Notes: generated by a model not told the origin, from the sequence alone. A stretch of DNA of 54,586 nt from Anaerolineales bacterium (GCA_014860745.1 JACZJC010000042.1:1-54586), one strand, 5' to 3'; counted from the first letter of the stretch, positions 15,898-24,591 are shown. A program made the numbers and translations.

Positions 15898-17817
15898 ATG
15901 AAAACCATTAGACGACTTTACTTTTACGCCGTGGCCGCCATCAGTGTTGAAGTGGTGCTGTGGGGCATCATCAGCCTGCTGCGTTCTATCTTCAATGCCG
16001 GCAAAGTGGTGGATAGCGCATCCACACTGGCGCAGGCTCTGTCGCTCATCCTTGTCGGAGTGCCTATTTTTTTGGTGCACTGGCTGTGGGCGCAGCGTGT
16101 TTCTGCAAAGGATGACGAGGAAAAGACAGCCAGTGTCCGCGCGATATTTTTCTACGGAATATTGCTTGGCACGCTGATTCCCGCCGTGCAAAATTTGCTC
16201 GCGCTGATCGACCGCACGTTCCTCTCCGCTGCAAATCTGTACGCCTACCGCGCCATTGTCGGCGGCACACAAACCTGGGTTGATAATCTGATCGCCATCG
16301 TCATCAACCTGCTGCTCGCCGCTTACTTCTGGAATATCCTCAAAGCGGAATGGCACACGTTAACCGAAACTGAAAACTTTTCCGAAATCCGCCGCCTGTA
16401 CCGTTTTATCTGGATGCTTTACGGCCTGCTCATGGTGGTCTTCGGCGCACAACAGGCGTTGGATTACGCCTTCACATTGTCCACAGAAAATGTCCTTGGG
16501 ATGATTGGGCGCGAAACCGTGGTAAATGCGATTGCGTTGCTCGTGATCGGTTCTCCCATTTGGTTCTTTGCGTGGCGCATCTTGCAGGACGTTTTGCCTG
16601 ATCCTGCTGAAAGAGAATCTTATCTACGCCTCGGCATTCTCTACCTACTCTCTCTCAGCGGCGTGATCGTGGTGCTGACGGCCGGCGGCAGTTTGATCTA
16701 CATGATCCTGATGTATGCCTTTGGCGATGGCAAAAGTCTCACAGAGTTCGTGCAGGATATTGGCGGTCCCATTTCCATTGGCCTGCCGTTCGGGGTCATC
16801 TGGGCATATTTTGGAAACTGGCTTAGCCGTCAATTCGCATTTGACAAAGACTCTCCGCGCCGCGCGGGCAAGCAAAGATTGTATCGCTACATCCTTTCCT
16901 TCCTCGGTTTGGGGGCAACCTTCTTTGCGGTCGAATCTCTGTTTTCGGTCATCATCGACCTGGCCACAGCCAAAACCTACTTAAGCAGCGGCGGCTTCGC
17001 CTCTCCTGTTTCTGGCGCATTGGCAGCCCTTGTTGTGGGACTCCCGCTCTGGTTGATGACCTGGCGCCCCATGCAGGCCGAAGCGCTTGAAGAAGGTTCC
17101 GTTGGAGACCACGCCCGGCGTTCGATCATCCGCAAAACATATTTATATATCGTGTTATTCATTTCCGTCATCGGCGGCATGGTTGCGGCTGGCGGTTTGA
17201 TTTTTACCCTGATCAATACCGCCCTCGGCGGCGAAACAGGCGATTTTTCTAATTCCATTCTCAACAGGTTACAGGCATTGATATTGTTCGGGGTGCTGCT
17301 GTTGTATCACCTGTCCGCTTTGCGGAAGGATGGCGCTGCGCGGGCTGATGTGTTGGAATCCAAACAGGAAGGTTTCAAGCTTGTGGTATTGGATAATAGC
17401 GACGGCAAATTTGGGGAGGCCGTGAAAGCCGCCTTTGCCAAGCGCGCGCCGAAGATCCCTGTGAATGTGGTGAATGTCAAAGATGGAATTCCTGCCGGCA
17501 TAAAAGCAGATGCCATGGTGTTACCGGGTTCGCTGTCAGTGAATCCGCCGGAGAATGTGTCGGCGTGGATTCGGTCCTTTGGCGGGAGCAGGCTTATCGT
17601 CCCGGATGAAGCGACGGCCATTTTCTGGCTGAATGATTTTGGGCAGGCGGCTGATTCAGCGAAGGCCTTGGCCGAAGGGCAGGAGCTCCGCCCGCAATCC
17701 GCAAGCCGGGCCACCTCGGTATGGACGTATGTGGCGTATGTGTTCGCCGCGCTGTTTGCCTGTCAGTTACTTTTCGGGTTAATCGCATTCGGTGTTTCTA
17801 TGGTGACTGGGTTCTAG
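15898..17817 (+). CDS. Multi-spanning membrane protein with repeated DUF5671-like units
   Basis: 639 residues. Many membrane helices are arranged in repeated units beginning with an Arg-Xaa-Tyr pair: RLYFYAVAAISVE, RLYRFIWMLYGLLM, LRLGILYLLSLSG, RLYRYILSFLGLG and KTYLYIVLFISVIGG. This recalls DUF5671 modules in tandem, about five copies. Residues about 490-600 form a soluble segment (FKLVVLDNSDGKFGEAVKAA, SLSVNPPENVSAWIRSFGG), and a final helix follows. Function unknown. A TCATTGCGAGG repeat precedes it. Confidence 0.75.
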   Translation: MKTIRRLYFYAVAAISVEVVLWGIISLLRSIFNAGKVVDSASTLAQALSLILVGVPIFLVHWLWAQRVSAKDDEEKTASVRAIFFYGILLGTLIPAVQNLLALIDRTFLSAANLYAYRAIVGGTQTWVDNLIAIVINLLLAAYFWNILKAEWHTLTETENFSEIRRLYRFIWMLYGLLMVVFGAQQALDYAFTLSTENVLGMIGRETVVNAIALLVIGSPIWFFAWRILQDVLPDPAERESYLRLGILYLLSLSGVIVVLTAGGSLIYMILMYAFGDGKSLTEFVQDIGGPISIGLPFGVIWAYFGNWLSRQFAFDKDSPRRAGKQRLYRYILSFLGLGATFFAVESLFSVIIDLATAKTYLSSGGFASPVSGALAALVVGLPLWLMTWRPMQAEALEEGSVGDHARRSIIRKTYLYIVLFISVIGGMVAAGGLIFTLINTALGGETGDFSNSILNRLQALILFGVLLLYHLSALRKDGAARADVLESKQEGFKLVVLDNSDGKFGEAVKAAFAKRAPKIPVNVVNVKDGIPAGIKADAMVLPGSLSVNPPENVSAWIRSFGGSRLIVPDEATAIFWLNDFGQAADSAKALAEGQELRPQSASRATSVWTYVAYVFAALFACQLLFGLIAFGVSMVTGF

Positions 17818-17824
17818 TTACTGG

Positions 17825-17911
17825 GTGCGTCGCACTAGACGGGTGGGATTTTTCTGTTAACAGGCCGAGTCTTTTCGGTTGAAGAATCCAATTAAGTCTG
17901 GTGCGACGCAC
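17825..17911. repeat. 16-bp inverted repeat GTGCGTCGCACTAGAC upstream of dnaN
   Basis: GTGCGTCGCACTAGAC (17825-17840) and GTCTGGTGCGACGCAC (17896-17911) are inverted copies with one mismatch, 55 nt apart. Each arm carries the self-complementary core GTGCGTCGCAC or its complement. The element lies between the membrane protein and dnaN and could be a small transposable relic or a structured leader. Confidence 0.7.
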
Positions 17912-17972
17912 TCTCTGCAAACTTAATGATATACTTTTGAAAATTATTCAAAGGAAACCGAGGGCGAACACC

Positions 17973-19106
17973 ATGAAAGTCACTGTCCTTCAAGAAAATC
18001 TTGCGCGCGGTTTGAGCGTGGTGTCACGCGCTGTGTCGCCACGCAGTACCCTTCCCGTTTTATCGAATATTTTAATTGCGACCGATGAAGGCCGCTTGAG
18101 GCTTTCTGCAACCAATCTTGAATTGGGTATTACCTGCTGGATCGCGGCGCGCATCGATGAAGACGGCTCGACCACCGTGCCTTCTCGCACCTTCTCTGAC
18201 CTGGTGAGTTCGATGCCAAGCGACCAGGTGCAGTTGACCCTCGACTTGAAAACACAGAACCTGCACGTGAAGGGCGGCGCTTCGAATAACGACATCAAGT
18301 GCATCGATGCGCAGGAATTCCCGCCCCTGCCCACACCGGAAATGAAGGATGCCGTGCAATTAAACGTGGCGGATTTCAAAGAGATGATCCACCAGGTGGC
18401 GTTTGCCGCTTCGACGGATGAAGCCCGCCCGGTGTTGATGGGGGTGCTGATGAATGTGGAAAAAGACAAGGTGACGATGGCCGCGGCGGACGGCTTCCGC
18501 CTTTCGGTGCGCAAGGCGCAGCTTTCACAAAGCGTTTCCCAGCCGATCAATGTCATTATTCCTGCGCGCGCGTTGAACGAGCTGGCGCGGGTCGCCAGTG
18601 ACGGCGAGGAACCTATTTACATGGTGGTGCCAAAAAACCGCGGACAGGTTCTCTTCCGCGTGAAGGATGTGGAAGTCGTTTCGCAGTTGATCGACGGAAC
18701 CTTCCCCGATTATCATCAGATCATCCCGCGCAATTACAAATCCCGAACACTTGTATCCACAGCTTCGTTGTTGAAAGCCTGTAAACAGGCGGAGATTTTC
18801 GCGCGCGAAGGTTCGAATGTGGCGCGTTTGGATATCAAGGAATCCAAAGGCGAGATGCAGCCCAGTGAAGTTGAAATTTCCGCCACCTCTGAAGAGACCG
18901 GCAAGAATGAGACCATCGTCGAAGCCACGGTGGACGGAGGCAGCGTGTTGATCGCGTTCAATGTCAAATTCCTGCGCGAGGCGTTGGAAGTGATCAAGAC
19001 TCCGAACGTTGCGCTGGAGACGTCCGCTGCAAATGCGCCCGGCGTTGTCCGTCCGGTGGGCGACGATAATTTCCTGCATGTCATTATGCCGATGCATTTG
19101 GGATAA
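17973..19106 (+). CDS. dnaN: DNA polymerase III beta subunit (sliding clamp)
   Basis: 377 residues from ATG at 17973 (MKVTVLQENLARGL), the usual clamp start; an ATG 72 nt upstream would add an unconserved tail. Three clamp domains are readable: PRSTLPVLSNILI, then AASTDEARPVLMGVLMN, and the C-terminal NAPGVVRPVGDDNFLHVIMPM, which ends as clamps do. The ring tethers Pol III to DNA. dnaA, recF and gyrB are not adjacent, which is unusual compared with classical oriC regions. A terminator follows at 19120. Confidence 0.96.
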   Translation: MKVTVLQENLARGLSVVSRAVSPRSTLPVLSNILIATDEGRLRLSATNLELGITCWIAARIDEDGSTTVPSRTFSDLVSSMPSDQVQLTLDLKTQNLHVKGGASNNDIKCIDAQEFPPLPTPEMKDAVQLNVADFKEMIHQVAFAASTDEARPVLMGVLMNVEKDKVTMAAADGFRLSVRKAQLSQSVSQPINVIIPARALNELARVASDGEEPIYMVVPKNRGQVLFRVKDVEVVSQLIDGTFPDYHQIIPRNYKSRTLVSTASLLKACKQAEIFAREGSNVARLDIKESKGEMQPSEVEISATSEETGKNETIVEATVDGGSVLIAFNVKFLREALEVIKTPNVALETSAANAPGVVRPVGDDNFLHVIMPMHLG

Positions 19107-19119
19107 TCATTTTCAAGAC

Positions 19120-19153
19120 AAATCCGCCAGAGCAGATGCCTGGCGGATTTTTT
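19120..19153 (+). terminator. Intrinsic terminator after dnaN
   Basis: AAATCCGCCAG (19120-19130) pairs with CTGGCGGATTT (19140-19150) around a 9-nt loop; the T-run continues. Confidence 0.9.
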
Positions 19154-19177
19154 GTTATCATTGCGACAACGCTTTTG

Positions 19178-19243
19178 TGCACGGATTTAACGGATCGGAC
19201 GGAATTTTTAGGAACAGCAGTGATATTCCGTGAGGTCCGTGTA
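19178..19243. repeat. ATCCGTG-family repeat, copy 2
   Basis: TGCACGGAT...GGACGGAAT is mirrored by ATTCCGTGAGGTCCGTGTAC. It is related to the element at the end of pyrF (1527-1579). It lies 21 nt before the PEP-binding protein gene. Confidence 0.5.
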
Positions 19244-19264
19244 CAAAAAACGAACAGGTGATAT

Positions 19265-21616
19265 ATGACCTTCCCCAGCATTTCCATGGACAATGTGATC
19301 AAGATATTACTGGCGCTCAGTCAATATCCCATCCTCAGCTCGCGAATCCGTCACCAGATGCGGAAGGCGTTATTTACACGCGGCATCATTACGAAGGCCA
19401 CGTTTGATGAAGAGGCGCGGGTTAAGGCGGTCGAGACGCAGCAGCGCGAGGGGCTTCATAATCCGTATGTAGAGGAGAAGACCGATGTGTGGGAGACGCG
19501 TCTTGCCCGCGTGCGCGACTCGCTTACCGATTTTTATTTTGCCTACAACCTGCCGTATGCCGAGTTCGAGAATGTGGTCCGCGAGGTGTTGACCGAACGC
19601 GGCAGTGTTGATTCCGACTTCATCTGGTTCAACCCCGAACTGGCTCCGCGCGAACTGCTCTTTGAACAGGCGGAAATCATTGAGTCCATGCCGCCGCAGG
19701 AAAGAAAAAAATATGAAGCGCGGTTGAAGGAAATCATCGTAGTGCTCATCCGCACCATGGTCAGCGACCAGTTGAAATACATCAAGATGGCACGCCAGTG
19801 GTTCACCGTGGGGGATTTGCAGGAGATCCGCAGGCGCAAGATCGGCGGTGGAAAGATTGGCGGGAAAGCGGCGGGCATGTTGCTGGCCATGCGCATAATT
19901 AAGGAAACCGCCCCGCCGGAAATCCGTGACAGTTTTAGAATCCCCGTTTCCTATTACCTTGGCTCGGATGTTTTTTACAACTTTCTGACCTTCAATGGGC
20001 TGGTGCATTGGAACGACCAAAAATATAAAACCGAGGAGCAGATGAGGGCTGATTACCCCACACTGTGCGGGGATTTTTTGAAAGGACAGTTCCCCTCCGA
20101 GATCATCGAACGCCTCGATGAGATTTTGACGGAAGCCGGCAACACGCCTCTGATCGTCCGCTCTTCCAGCCTGCTCGAGGATAACTTTGGCACATCCTTT
20201 GCTGGAAAATATGAAAGTATCTTCCTGCCGAATCAAGGGACGGCGGATGAAAAACTGTCCGCGTTGACCAATGCCATTTCGAGGATTTATGCCAGCGTCA
20301 TGGACCCCGATGCGCTGCTTTATCGTCACCTGAAGGAACTGGCCGATTACGATGAACGCATCGGCATCCTCATTCAATTTGTGGAAGGTAAAAAGGTCGG
20401 GCGGTATTACTTCCCGCAGGCGGCGGGAGTCGCATTCAGCCGCAATTTATACCGCTGGTCGCCGCAGATCAAACAAGAGGATGGCTTTCTGCGCCTCGTG
20501 TGGGGACTGGGCACCCGCGCCGTAGACTTGGTGGCAGATGATTATCCGCGCCTCGTTGCGCTCAGCCATCCGAGTTTGCAATCCTCGTCCGATGTCCGCA
20601 CAACGAAGCGTTATTCCCAACACAACGTGGACGTGATCGACCTCGAAAGCAACACCTTCACGACCGTTCCCGTCCGCGAGATCATCCATGCTGATTACGA
20701 CCCGATCCGTTACATTGCCCAGGTGGAAGAAGACAACTATCTGGCCACGATCCGTTCCAAGCTTGCATCGCCGGAAAAAATGGTCATTACCTTTGACGGC
20801 TTGCTGTCCCGCACATCCTTTGCGGCGAATATTCGAGAGGCGTTGAAATTATTAGAAAACCATTACGACTCGCCCGTGGATACCGAATTTACGGTCGAAA
20901 TTCTCAATCCCGATGAACAGCGCCCAAATGTCCGCATCACCCTATTGCAGTGCCGTCCGCAAAGCCATATTCAGGAATCCAATGAAGTGCAAATCCCGAT
21001 TGAATTGCGAAATGAAGATATCGTCTTCTCCACGCAACGCATGGTTCCACAGGGTGTGGTGCAAAATATTCGTTATATTCTATTCGTTCCTTCCGAGGGA
21101 TATTTCAATCTCACCTCCCAGGCCGAACGCTCCCAGCTTGAGAGGACGATTGGGCGGCTCAATGCGGCCTTGATGGGCCAAACATTTATCGCAGTAGGTC
21201 CCGGCCGCTGGGGCACGTCCACGCCTGATCTTGGAGTCCACGTTTCATACAGCGATATCTATAACGCCCGCGCGCTGGTTGAACTTGCGGGCGAAGCCAT
21301 TGGCGCATCACCTGAACCGTCTTTCGGAACCCATTTCTTTCAGGATTTGATGGAGGCGCAAATTTATCCCGTCGCCGTTTTTTTGGATGACGCCGACTCC
21401 ATCTTCAACAGGGATTTTTTCTATGCCACGCCGAATCATCTTGAAGAATTCGTCCCAGTAGAAAATCCGCGCGTTCTTGAATCCCTGCGCCTGATCGCTG
21501 TCAGCGATTATCGTCCCAATCATCATATGGATTTGATTATGGATGCGAACAAAAGCCGCGCTGTTGCTTTTTTTGTAAAAGACGGGTTAATAAAAGCGAA
21601 CCCAAAAAAACAATAG
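19265..21616 (+). CDS. PEP/pyruvate-binding-domain protein without phosphohistidine domain
   Basis: 783 residues. The central part (about residues 190-480) matches the ATP-grasp PEP/pyruvate-binding domain: GGGKIGGKAAGMLLAMRII, then TPLIVRSSSLLEDNFGTSFAGKYES (with the conserved Arg-Ser-Ser-Ser), and IGILIQFVEGKKVGRYYFPQ. No Thr-His-Gly-Gly phosphohistidine motif or PEP-mobilising domain follows. The C-terminus instead has a GPGRWGTSTPDLGVHVSY module ending GTHFFQDLMEAQIYPVAV. A helical N-terminal 180 residues has no recognised fold. It is thus unlikely to be a PEP synthase. AGGTGATAT Shine-Dalgarno before ATG. Confidence 0.85.
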   Translation: MTFPSISMDNVIKILLALSQYPILSSRIRHQMRKALFTRGIITKATFDEEARVKAVETQQREGLHNPYVEEKTDVWETRLARVRDSLTDFYFAYNLPYAEFENVVREVLTERGSVDSDFIWFNPELAPRELLFEQAEIIESMPPQERKKYEARLKEIIVVLIRTMVSDQLKYIKMARQWFTVGDLQEIRRRKIGGGKIGGKAAGMLLAMRIIKETAPPEIRDSFRIPVSYYLGSDVFYNFLTFNGLVHWNDQKYKTEEQMRADYPTLCGDFLKGQFPSEIIERLDEILTEAGNTPLIVRSSSLLEDNFGTSFAGKYESIFLPNQGTADEKLSALTNAISRIYASVMDPDALLYRHLKELADYDERIGILIQFVEGKKVGRYYFPQAAGVAFSRNLYRWSPQIKQEDGFLRLVWGLGTRAVDLVADDYPRLVALSHPSLQSSSDVRTTKRYSQHNVDVIDLESNTFTTVPVREIIHADYDPIRYIAQVEEDNYLATIRSKLASPEKMVITFDGLLSRTSFAANIREALKLLENHYDSPVDTEFTVEILNPDEQRPNVRITLLQCRPQSHIQESNEVQIPIELRNEDIVFSTQRMVPQGVVQNIRYILFVPSEGYFNLTSQAERSQLERTIGRLNAALMGQTFIAVGPGRWGTSTPDLGVHVSYSDIYNARALVELAGEAIGASPEPSFGTHFFQDLMEAQIYPVAVFLDDADSIFNRDFFYATPNHLEEFVPVENPRVLESLRLIAVSDYRPNHHMDLIMDANKSRAVAFFVKDGLIKANPKKQ

Positions 21617-21685
21617 ATCATCACCGGCACAACTGGTATAAAAACGGGCGATTTGTCGCCGCCTATTTTTATCGACCTATAAAAC

Positions 21686-21699
21686 AGAACATATGTTCT
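21686..21699. promoter_or_regulatory. Perfect palindrome AGAACATATGTTCT
   Basis: 14-bp perfect palindrome fitting GAAC-N4-GTTC, between two convergent genes. The same pattern lies in the promoter at 48235-48263. No promoter is obvious here, so binding may have another purpose or the match may be chance. A weak GGCGA-TTTG-TCGCC hairpin at 21647-21660 just before it may end the upstream gene. Confidence 0.4.
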
Positions 21700-21717
21700 A
21701 TTTGGTTCCGCCTCTTT

Positions 21718-22614
21718 CTACCCGACGCCTGCTCCTGTTTCCTCCACTTGACTCTGCAACGGGAGTCGTTTTGTCCACACCAACCATCCGATGAATAAAA
21801 TCATTCCGATCCATGCAGGTGGTGTTGCAATCGTTCCTCCAAATGCCATGTTGAAATCCGGTTGAAAGAAAAGGATCGGCAGCCCGGCAACTGCATTGAC
21901 AGATCCATGCGCCAACGCTGCCACCCAGGGACTCTTTGTATTCAAATACATCCACGAAAAGATTGTGCCAAGCAATATACAAAAAATTATCATCATAAAC
22001 ACGCCAAGGACCGGATAGCCTGGGTAGTTATGTCCCTGCATGATGGCAGGAGCATGCCAAATTCCCCAAATGGCGCCGCTGATTAAAATAGCTTTCCATT
22101 GGCCAAGTGGCATCAAATTAGGAAGAAGAAATCCACGCCAGCCCAATTCCTCGCCAAGTGCGAACAAAACATTGATGAATGGCGCCAGGACGATGGCAAA
22201 TAGAATTTGGATCAACACAATCAATCCTGCCGGAACTCCACCGCCACCAGGGGCAGAGGCCATTGCTTCGCGGATCATGGTGAAATTCATATCCAATTTT
22301 GCGATGCCAAATAAGAGGGTCAACAGTCCGCCAACGATGGTTAATACAACAGGCAGGAACCATGCCCAAAGATAAAAACGCTTTGGCCCTAATGTGTTCA
22401 ATTTCAGGCTGCTGAACGGTTTTTTTGCAACGAATAAAGTTGTGATGATGGCTGCTATGCCAGGACCCCACATGGCAAGCGCCCATAACCCTTGCGTTGT
22501 CAGTTGTTTTGTGACCGCATCCATTTCGCCGAGGGCAAGCGGAGCGACGAACAGGGGCCATGAAATTAGGAATGTAATACCCAGAAACCTTGAAAGAGAT
22601 TTTCTATCAAACAT
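21718..22614 (-). CDS. CPBP (CAAX-type) intramembrane metalloprotease
   Basis: 298 residues, about 8 membrane helices. CPBP motifs: EELGWRGFLLP (motif 1, Glu-Glu and Arg, about residues 168-178), WGIWHAPAIM (motif 2 His) and LAHGSVNAVAG (motif 3 His). Such proteases cleave prenylated or peptide substrates in the membrane and several give bacteriocin self-immunity. It is the last gene of the GntR-SPFH-SdpI-DUF4177 operon. GGAGTAAAA precedes ATG. Confidence 0.92.
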   Translation of the reverse strand: MFDRKSLSRFLGITFLISWPLFVAPLALGEMDAVTKQLTTQGLWALAMWGPGIAAIITTLFVAKKPFSSLKLNTLGPKRFYLWAWFLPVVLTIVGGLLTLLFGIAKLDMNFTMIREAMASAPGGGGVPAGLIVLIQILFAIVLAPFINVLFALGEELGWRGFLLPNLMPLGQWKAILISGAIWGIWHAPAIMQGHNYPGYPVLGVFMMIIFCILLGTIFSWMYLNTKSPWVAALAHGSVNAVAGLPILFFQPDFNMAFGGTIATPPAWIGMILFIGWLVWTKRLPLQSQVEETGAGVG

Positions 22615-22626
22615 TTTTACTCCAAC

Positions 22627-22851
22627 TTAAACTGACGGCATTGAACGCCGTCGGATCGTCTCGCGGGTTAGCGGGCGCTTTGCGATTACGTTGATCTTGT
22701 TCGCGTTCTCAATAATGTGCGTGGAAACGACTTCCCAACCTTCCTCTCCCCAGTCGTTGAGCAGTTGTTCCAATTCCTCTGCCTTTACCCCGGACCAAAA
22801 TGCTCCAACCGTTTGTACGCGGTATTCCCATTTTGACATTTCATTGTTCAT
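22627..22851 (-). CDS. DUF4177 small protein
   Basis: 74 residues from ATG at 22851, preceded by AAGGAAAAATC. KWEYRVQTVG, then LEQLLNDWGEEGWEVVSTHI is the DUF4177 pattern. Function unknown. It lies 12 nt upstream of the CPBP gene and downstream of sdpI-like. A parS-like palindrome sits 13 nt before its start. Confidence 0.82.
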   Translation of the reverse strand: MNNEMSKWEYRVQTVGAFWSGVKAEELEQLLNDWGEEGWEVVSTHIIENANKINVIAKRPLTRETIRRRSMPSV

Positions 22852-22864
22852 GATTTTTCCTTTC

Positions 22865-22878
22865 GTTTCACGTGAAAC
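22865..22878. promoter_or_regulatory. parS-like site 1
   Basis: GTTTCACGTGAAAC, perfect 14-bp palindrome. With its flank (CGTTTCACGTGAAACA) it matches 15 of 16 bases of the consensus ParB site TGTTTCACGTGAAACA. It is intergenic and about 4 kb from the end of dnaN. Confidence 0.8.
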
Positions 22879-22921
22879 AAAAATGCATGATCTGTCTGTT
22901 TTACGGGTCATGCTTTACGAA

Positions 22922-23572
22922 TTACAAATTTGTCTCATTCCTGTATAGCACATACGAGTAGACCACTAATAACAGCGTAGAACCAATCAGTGGAACAAAG
23001 GTGAACCAGAAGGCTGCAACACCGCCCAGTAATCCTCCAAGGAGGGTAATTGCTCCTGAAATCATGAACAAGACTGAGCCGAGTTGATGCGTCTTGTCCC
23101 AGACCGAGTCGCTGGAAAGAGTCCAAGGAGTCCGAATCCCAATGAAGAAATTACGCCTTGCTTTTTTCAGTAAATACCCAATGGCAATGAACAGGACGCC
23201 CATAAATGGCAGCATGGCGGCGCTCATCTTGAAACCTTGATATCCGAGGCTCCATGCCAGCGTCAGCCCGTGGGTGTAGAGCATGAAGGCTACGATCAGT
23301 ACAATGAAAACATTGAAGGTTTCGCGGAACTGCGCAATATTTGCCTTCAGCGGGTCAATGCCAGGGATCACAAGGAATAATACAAGCATTCCAAGCGTTA
23401 TGAGCGGCATCAGGAACACGCCCCAGAATTTGGGCATATAGCCATCCACCTGATTGTTGATGTTCCAATGAGATGCCATTAGATCGGGGAGTTGATTCCA
23501 AAGTGCCAGGCCGGCGATCAATGCAATGGCAATCAGGGTCAATACAATAACGGATGTGAGTTTGGTAGTCAT
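22922..23572 (-). CDS. SdpI-family membrane protein with DUF1648 domain
   Basis: 216 residues, about six membrane helices. The N-terminal DUF1648 signature is LPDLMASHWNINNQVDGYMPK. The C-terminal SdpI signature is NFFIGIRTPWTLSSDSVWDKTHQLG. SdpI protects Bacillus against the SdpC killing peptide and titrates its repressor; homologues elsewhere are often paired with small regulators. Here the GntR and SPFH genes lie upstream on the same strand. The role in immunity is an inference from the family. Confidence 0.9.
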   Translation of the reverse strand: MTTKLTSVIVLTLIAIALIAGLALWNQLPDLMASHWNINNQVDGYMPKFWGVFLMPLITLGMLVLFLVIPGIDPLKANIAQFRETFNVFIVLIVAFMLYTHGLTLAWSLGYQGFKMSAAMLPFMGVLFIAIGYLLKKARRNFFIGIRTPWTLSSDSVWDKTHQLGSVLFMISGAITLLGGLLGGVAAFWFTFVPLIGSTLLLVVYSYVLYRNETNL

Positions 23573-23591
23573 TCTGTTTCCTTTCTACGCC

Positions 23592-23605
23592 GTTTCACGT
23601 GAAAC
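23592..23605. promoter_or_regulatory. parS-like site 2
   Basis: Identical 14-bp core GTTTCACGTGAAAC, 727 bp from site 1, between the SPFH and sdpI-like genes. It matches 14 of 16 bases of the ParB consensus. Two exact copies so close, and near dnaN, make chance unlikely. Confidence 0.78.
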
Positions 23606-23639
23606 GGCATTGTGGGGGCGGGGTTTATCCCTGCCAAAG

Positions 23640-24572
23640 TTATGGTTCCTTCGGCAGGTTATTCTGGGCAAGCGAAACCATACCGCTCAAGCCGCCGAGA
23701 TTCATCGTGTCCACCGCGGAAGATGGGACGATCACAAGCGCGCCTTTTTCCTTCAGACCTTCAAAGAGCATATTCATCGCACGCAAGTGCAACGCTGTAG
23801 GATTATTGATGTACGCCTGTGAAGCCTCTGCGAAGGAAGCGGCAATCTGCTTTTCAGATTCACCAAGGATCACGCGTGCCTGGCGTTCACGTTCAGCCTG
23901 CGCCTGGCGGGACATGGCATCTTCCAAATCCTGTGGGATGACAATGTCGCGGATTTCCACGGATTGCACAGTGACTCCCCAAGGCGTCGTGCGTTCATCG
24001 ATCACCGCCTGCAACTCTTTATCAATTGCGCTTCGGCCAACCAGAATATCAGCGAGCATCTTTTTGCCGATGATATCGCGCAGGGCTGTTTGAGCGGCCC
24101 AGTCCACGGCGGCGCGGTAATTTTCCACTTCGAGCGCGGCTTTTTCAGCATCCCACACGACCCAAAACAACACCGCGTCTACGTCCACGGGCACAGTGTC
24201 TTTTGTCAGTGTTTTCTGCGCGGCAAACGGCGTGACCATTACACGATGATCGATCCATGTATTGGCGCTGTCGACAATTGGAATGATCCAGAACAAGCCT
24301 GGGCCTTTCAACCCCACGAATTTACCAAGCCTCAGCACAATAACCTTTTCCCATTGCGACGCGACCTTCACCGCGAAAAGCAAATAGATGCCGATCAACA
24401 TCCAAACCAATACCCAACCGCCCAGCACTGCATCGGGATATTTTCCTCCACCAAGTATGGCGCCCAACGTTGCTATGACAAGGAATACGCCAAAAAGTGT
24501 ACCTGCGATCGGCGGGATGTGTTGGTCGTCTTTTTTCTTGTTAATTGCTGATTTTTGAAATCTTGTGTTCAT
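23640..24572 (-). CDS. SPFH-domain protein (slipin/stomatin-like)
   Basis: 310 residues from ATG at 24572, chosen because AGGAG lies 7 nt before it; other ATGs lie up to 42 nt upstream. Two N-terminal hydrophobic helices are followed by the SPFH core: KVIVLRLGKFVGLKGPGLFW, DTVPVDVDAVLFWVV, TLRDIIGKKMLADIL and VQSVEIRDIVIPQDLEDAMS. An Ala/Glu/Arg-rich coiled-coil follows. Slipins scaffold membrane microdomains, often with NfeD proteases; an NfeD gene lies far away at 40801. Operon with GntR upstream and sdpI-like downstream. Confidence 0.92.
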   Translation of the reverse strand: MNTRFQKSAINKKKDDQHIPPIAGTLFGVFLVIATLGAILGGGKYPDAVLGGWVLVWMLIGIYLLFAVKVASQWEKVIVLRLGKFVGLKGPGLFWIIPIVDSANTWIDHRVMVTPFAAQKTLTKDTVPVDVDAVLFWVVWDAEKAALEVENYRAAVDWAAQTALRDIIGKKMLADILVGRSAIDKELQAVIDERTTPWGVTVQSVEIRDIVIPQDLEDAMSRQAQAERERQARVILGESEKQIAASFAEASQAYINNPTALHLRAMNMLFEGLKEKGALVIVPSSAVDTMNLGGLSGMVSLAQNNLPKEP

Positions 24573-24591
24573 TTTCATTCTCCTGGGTTCG

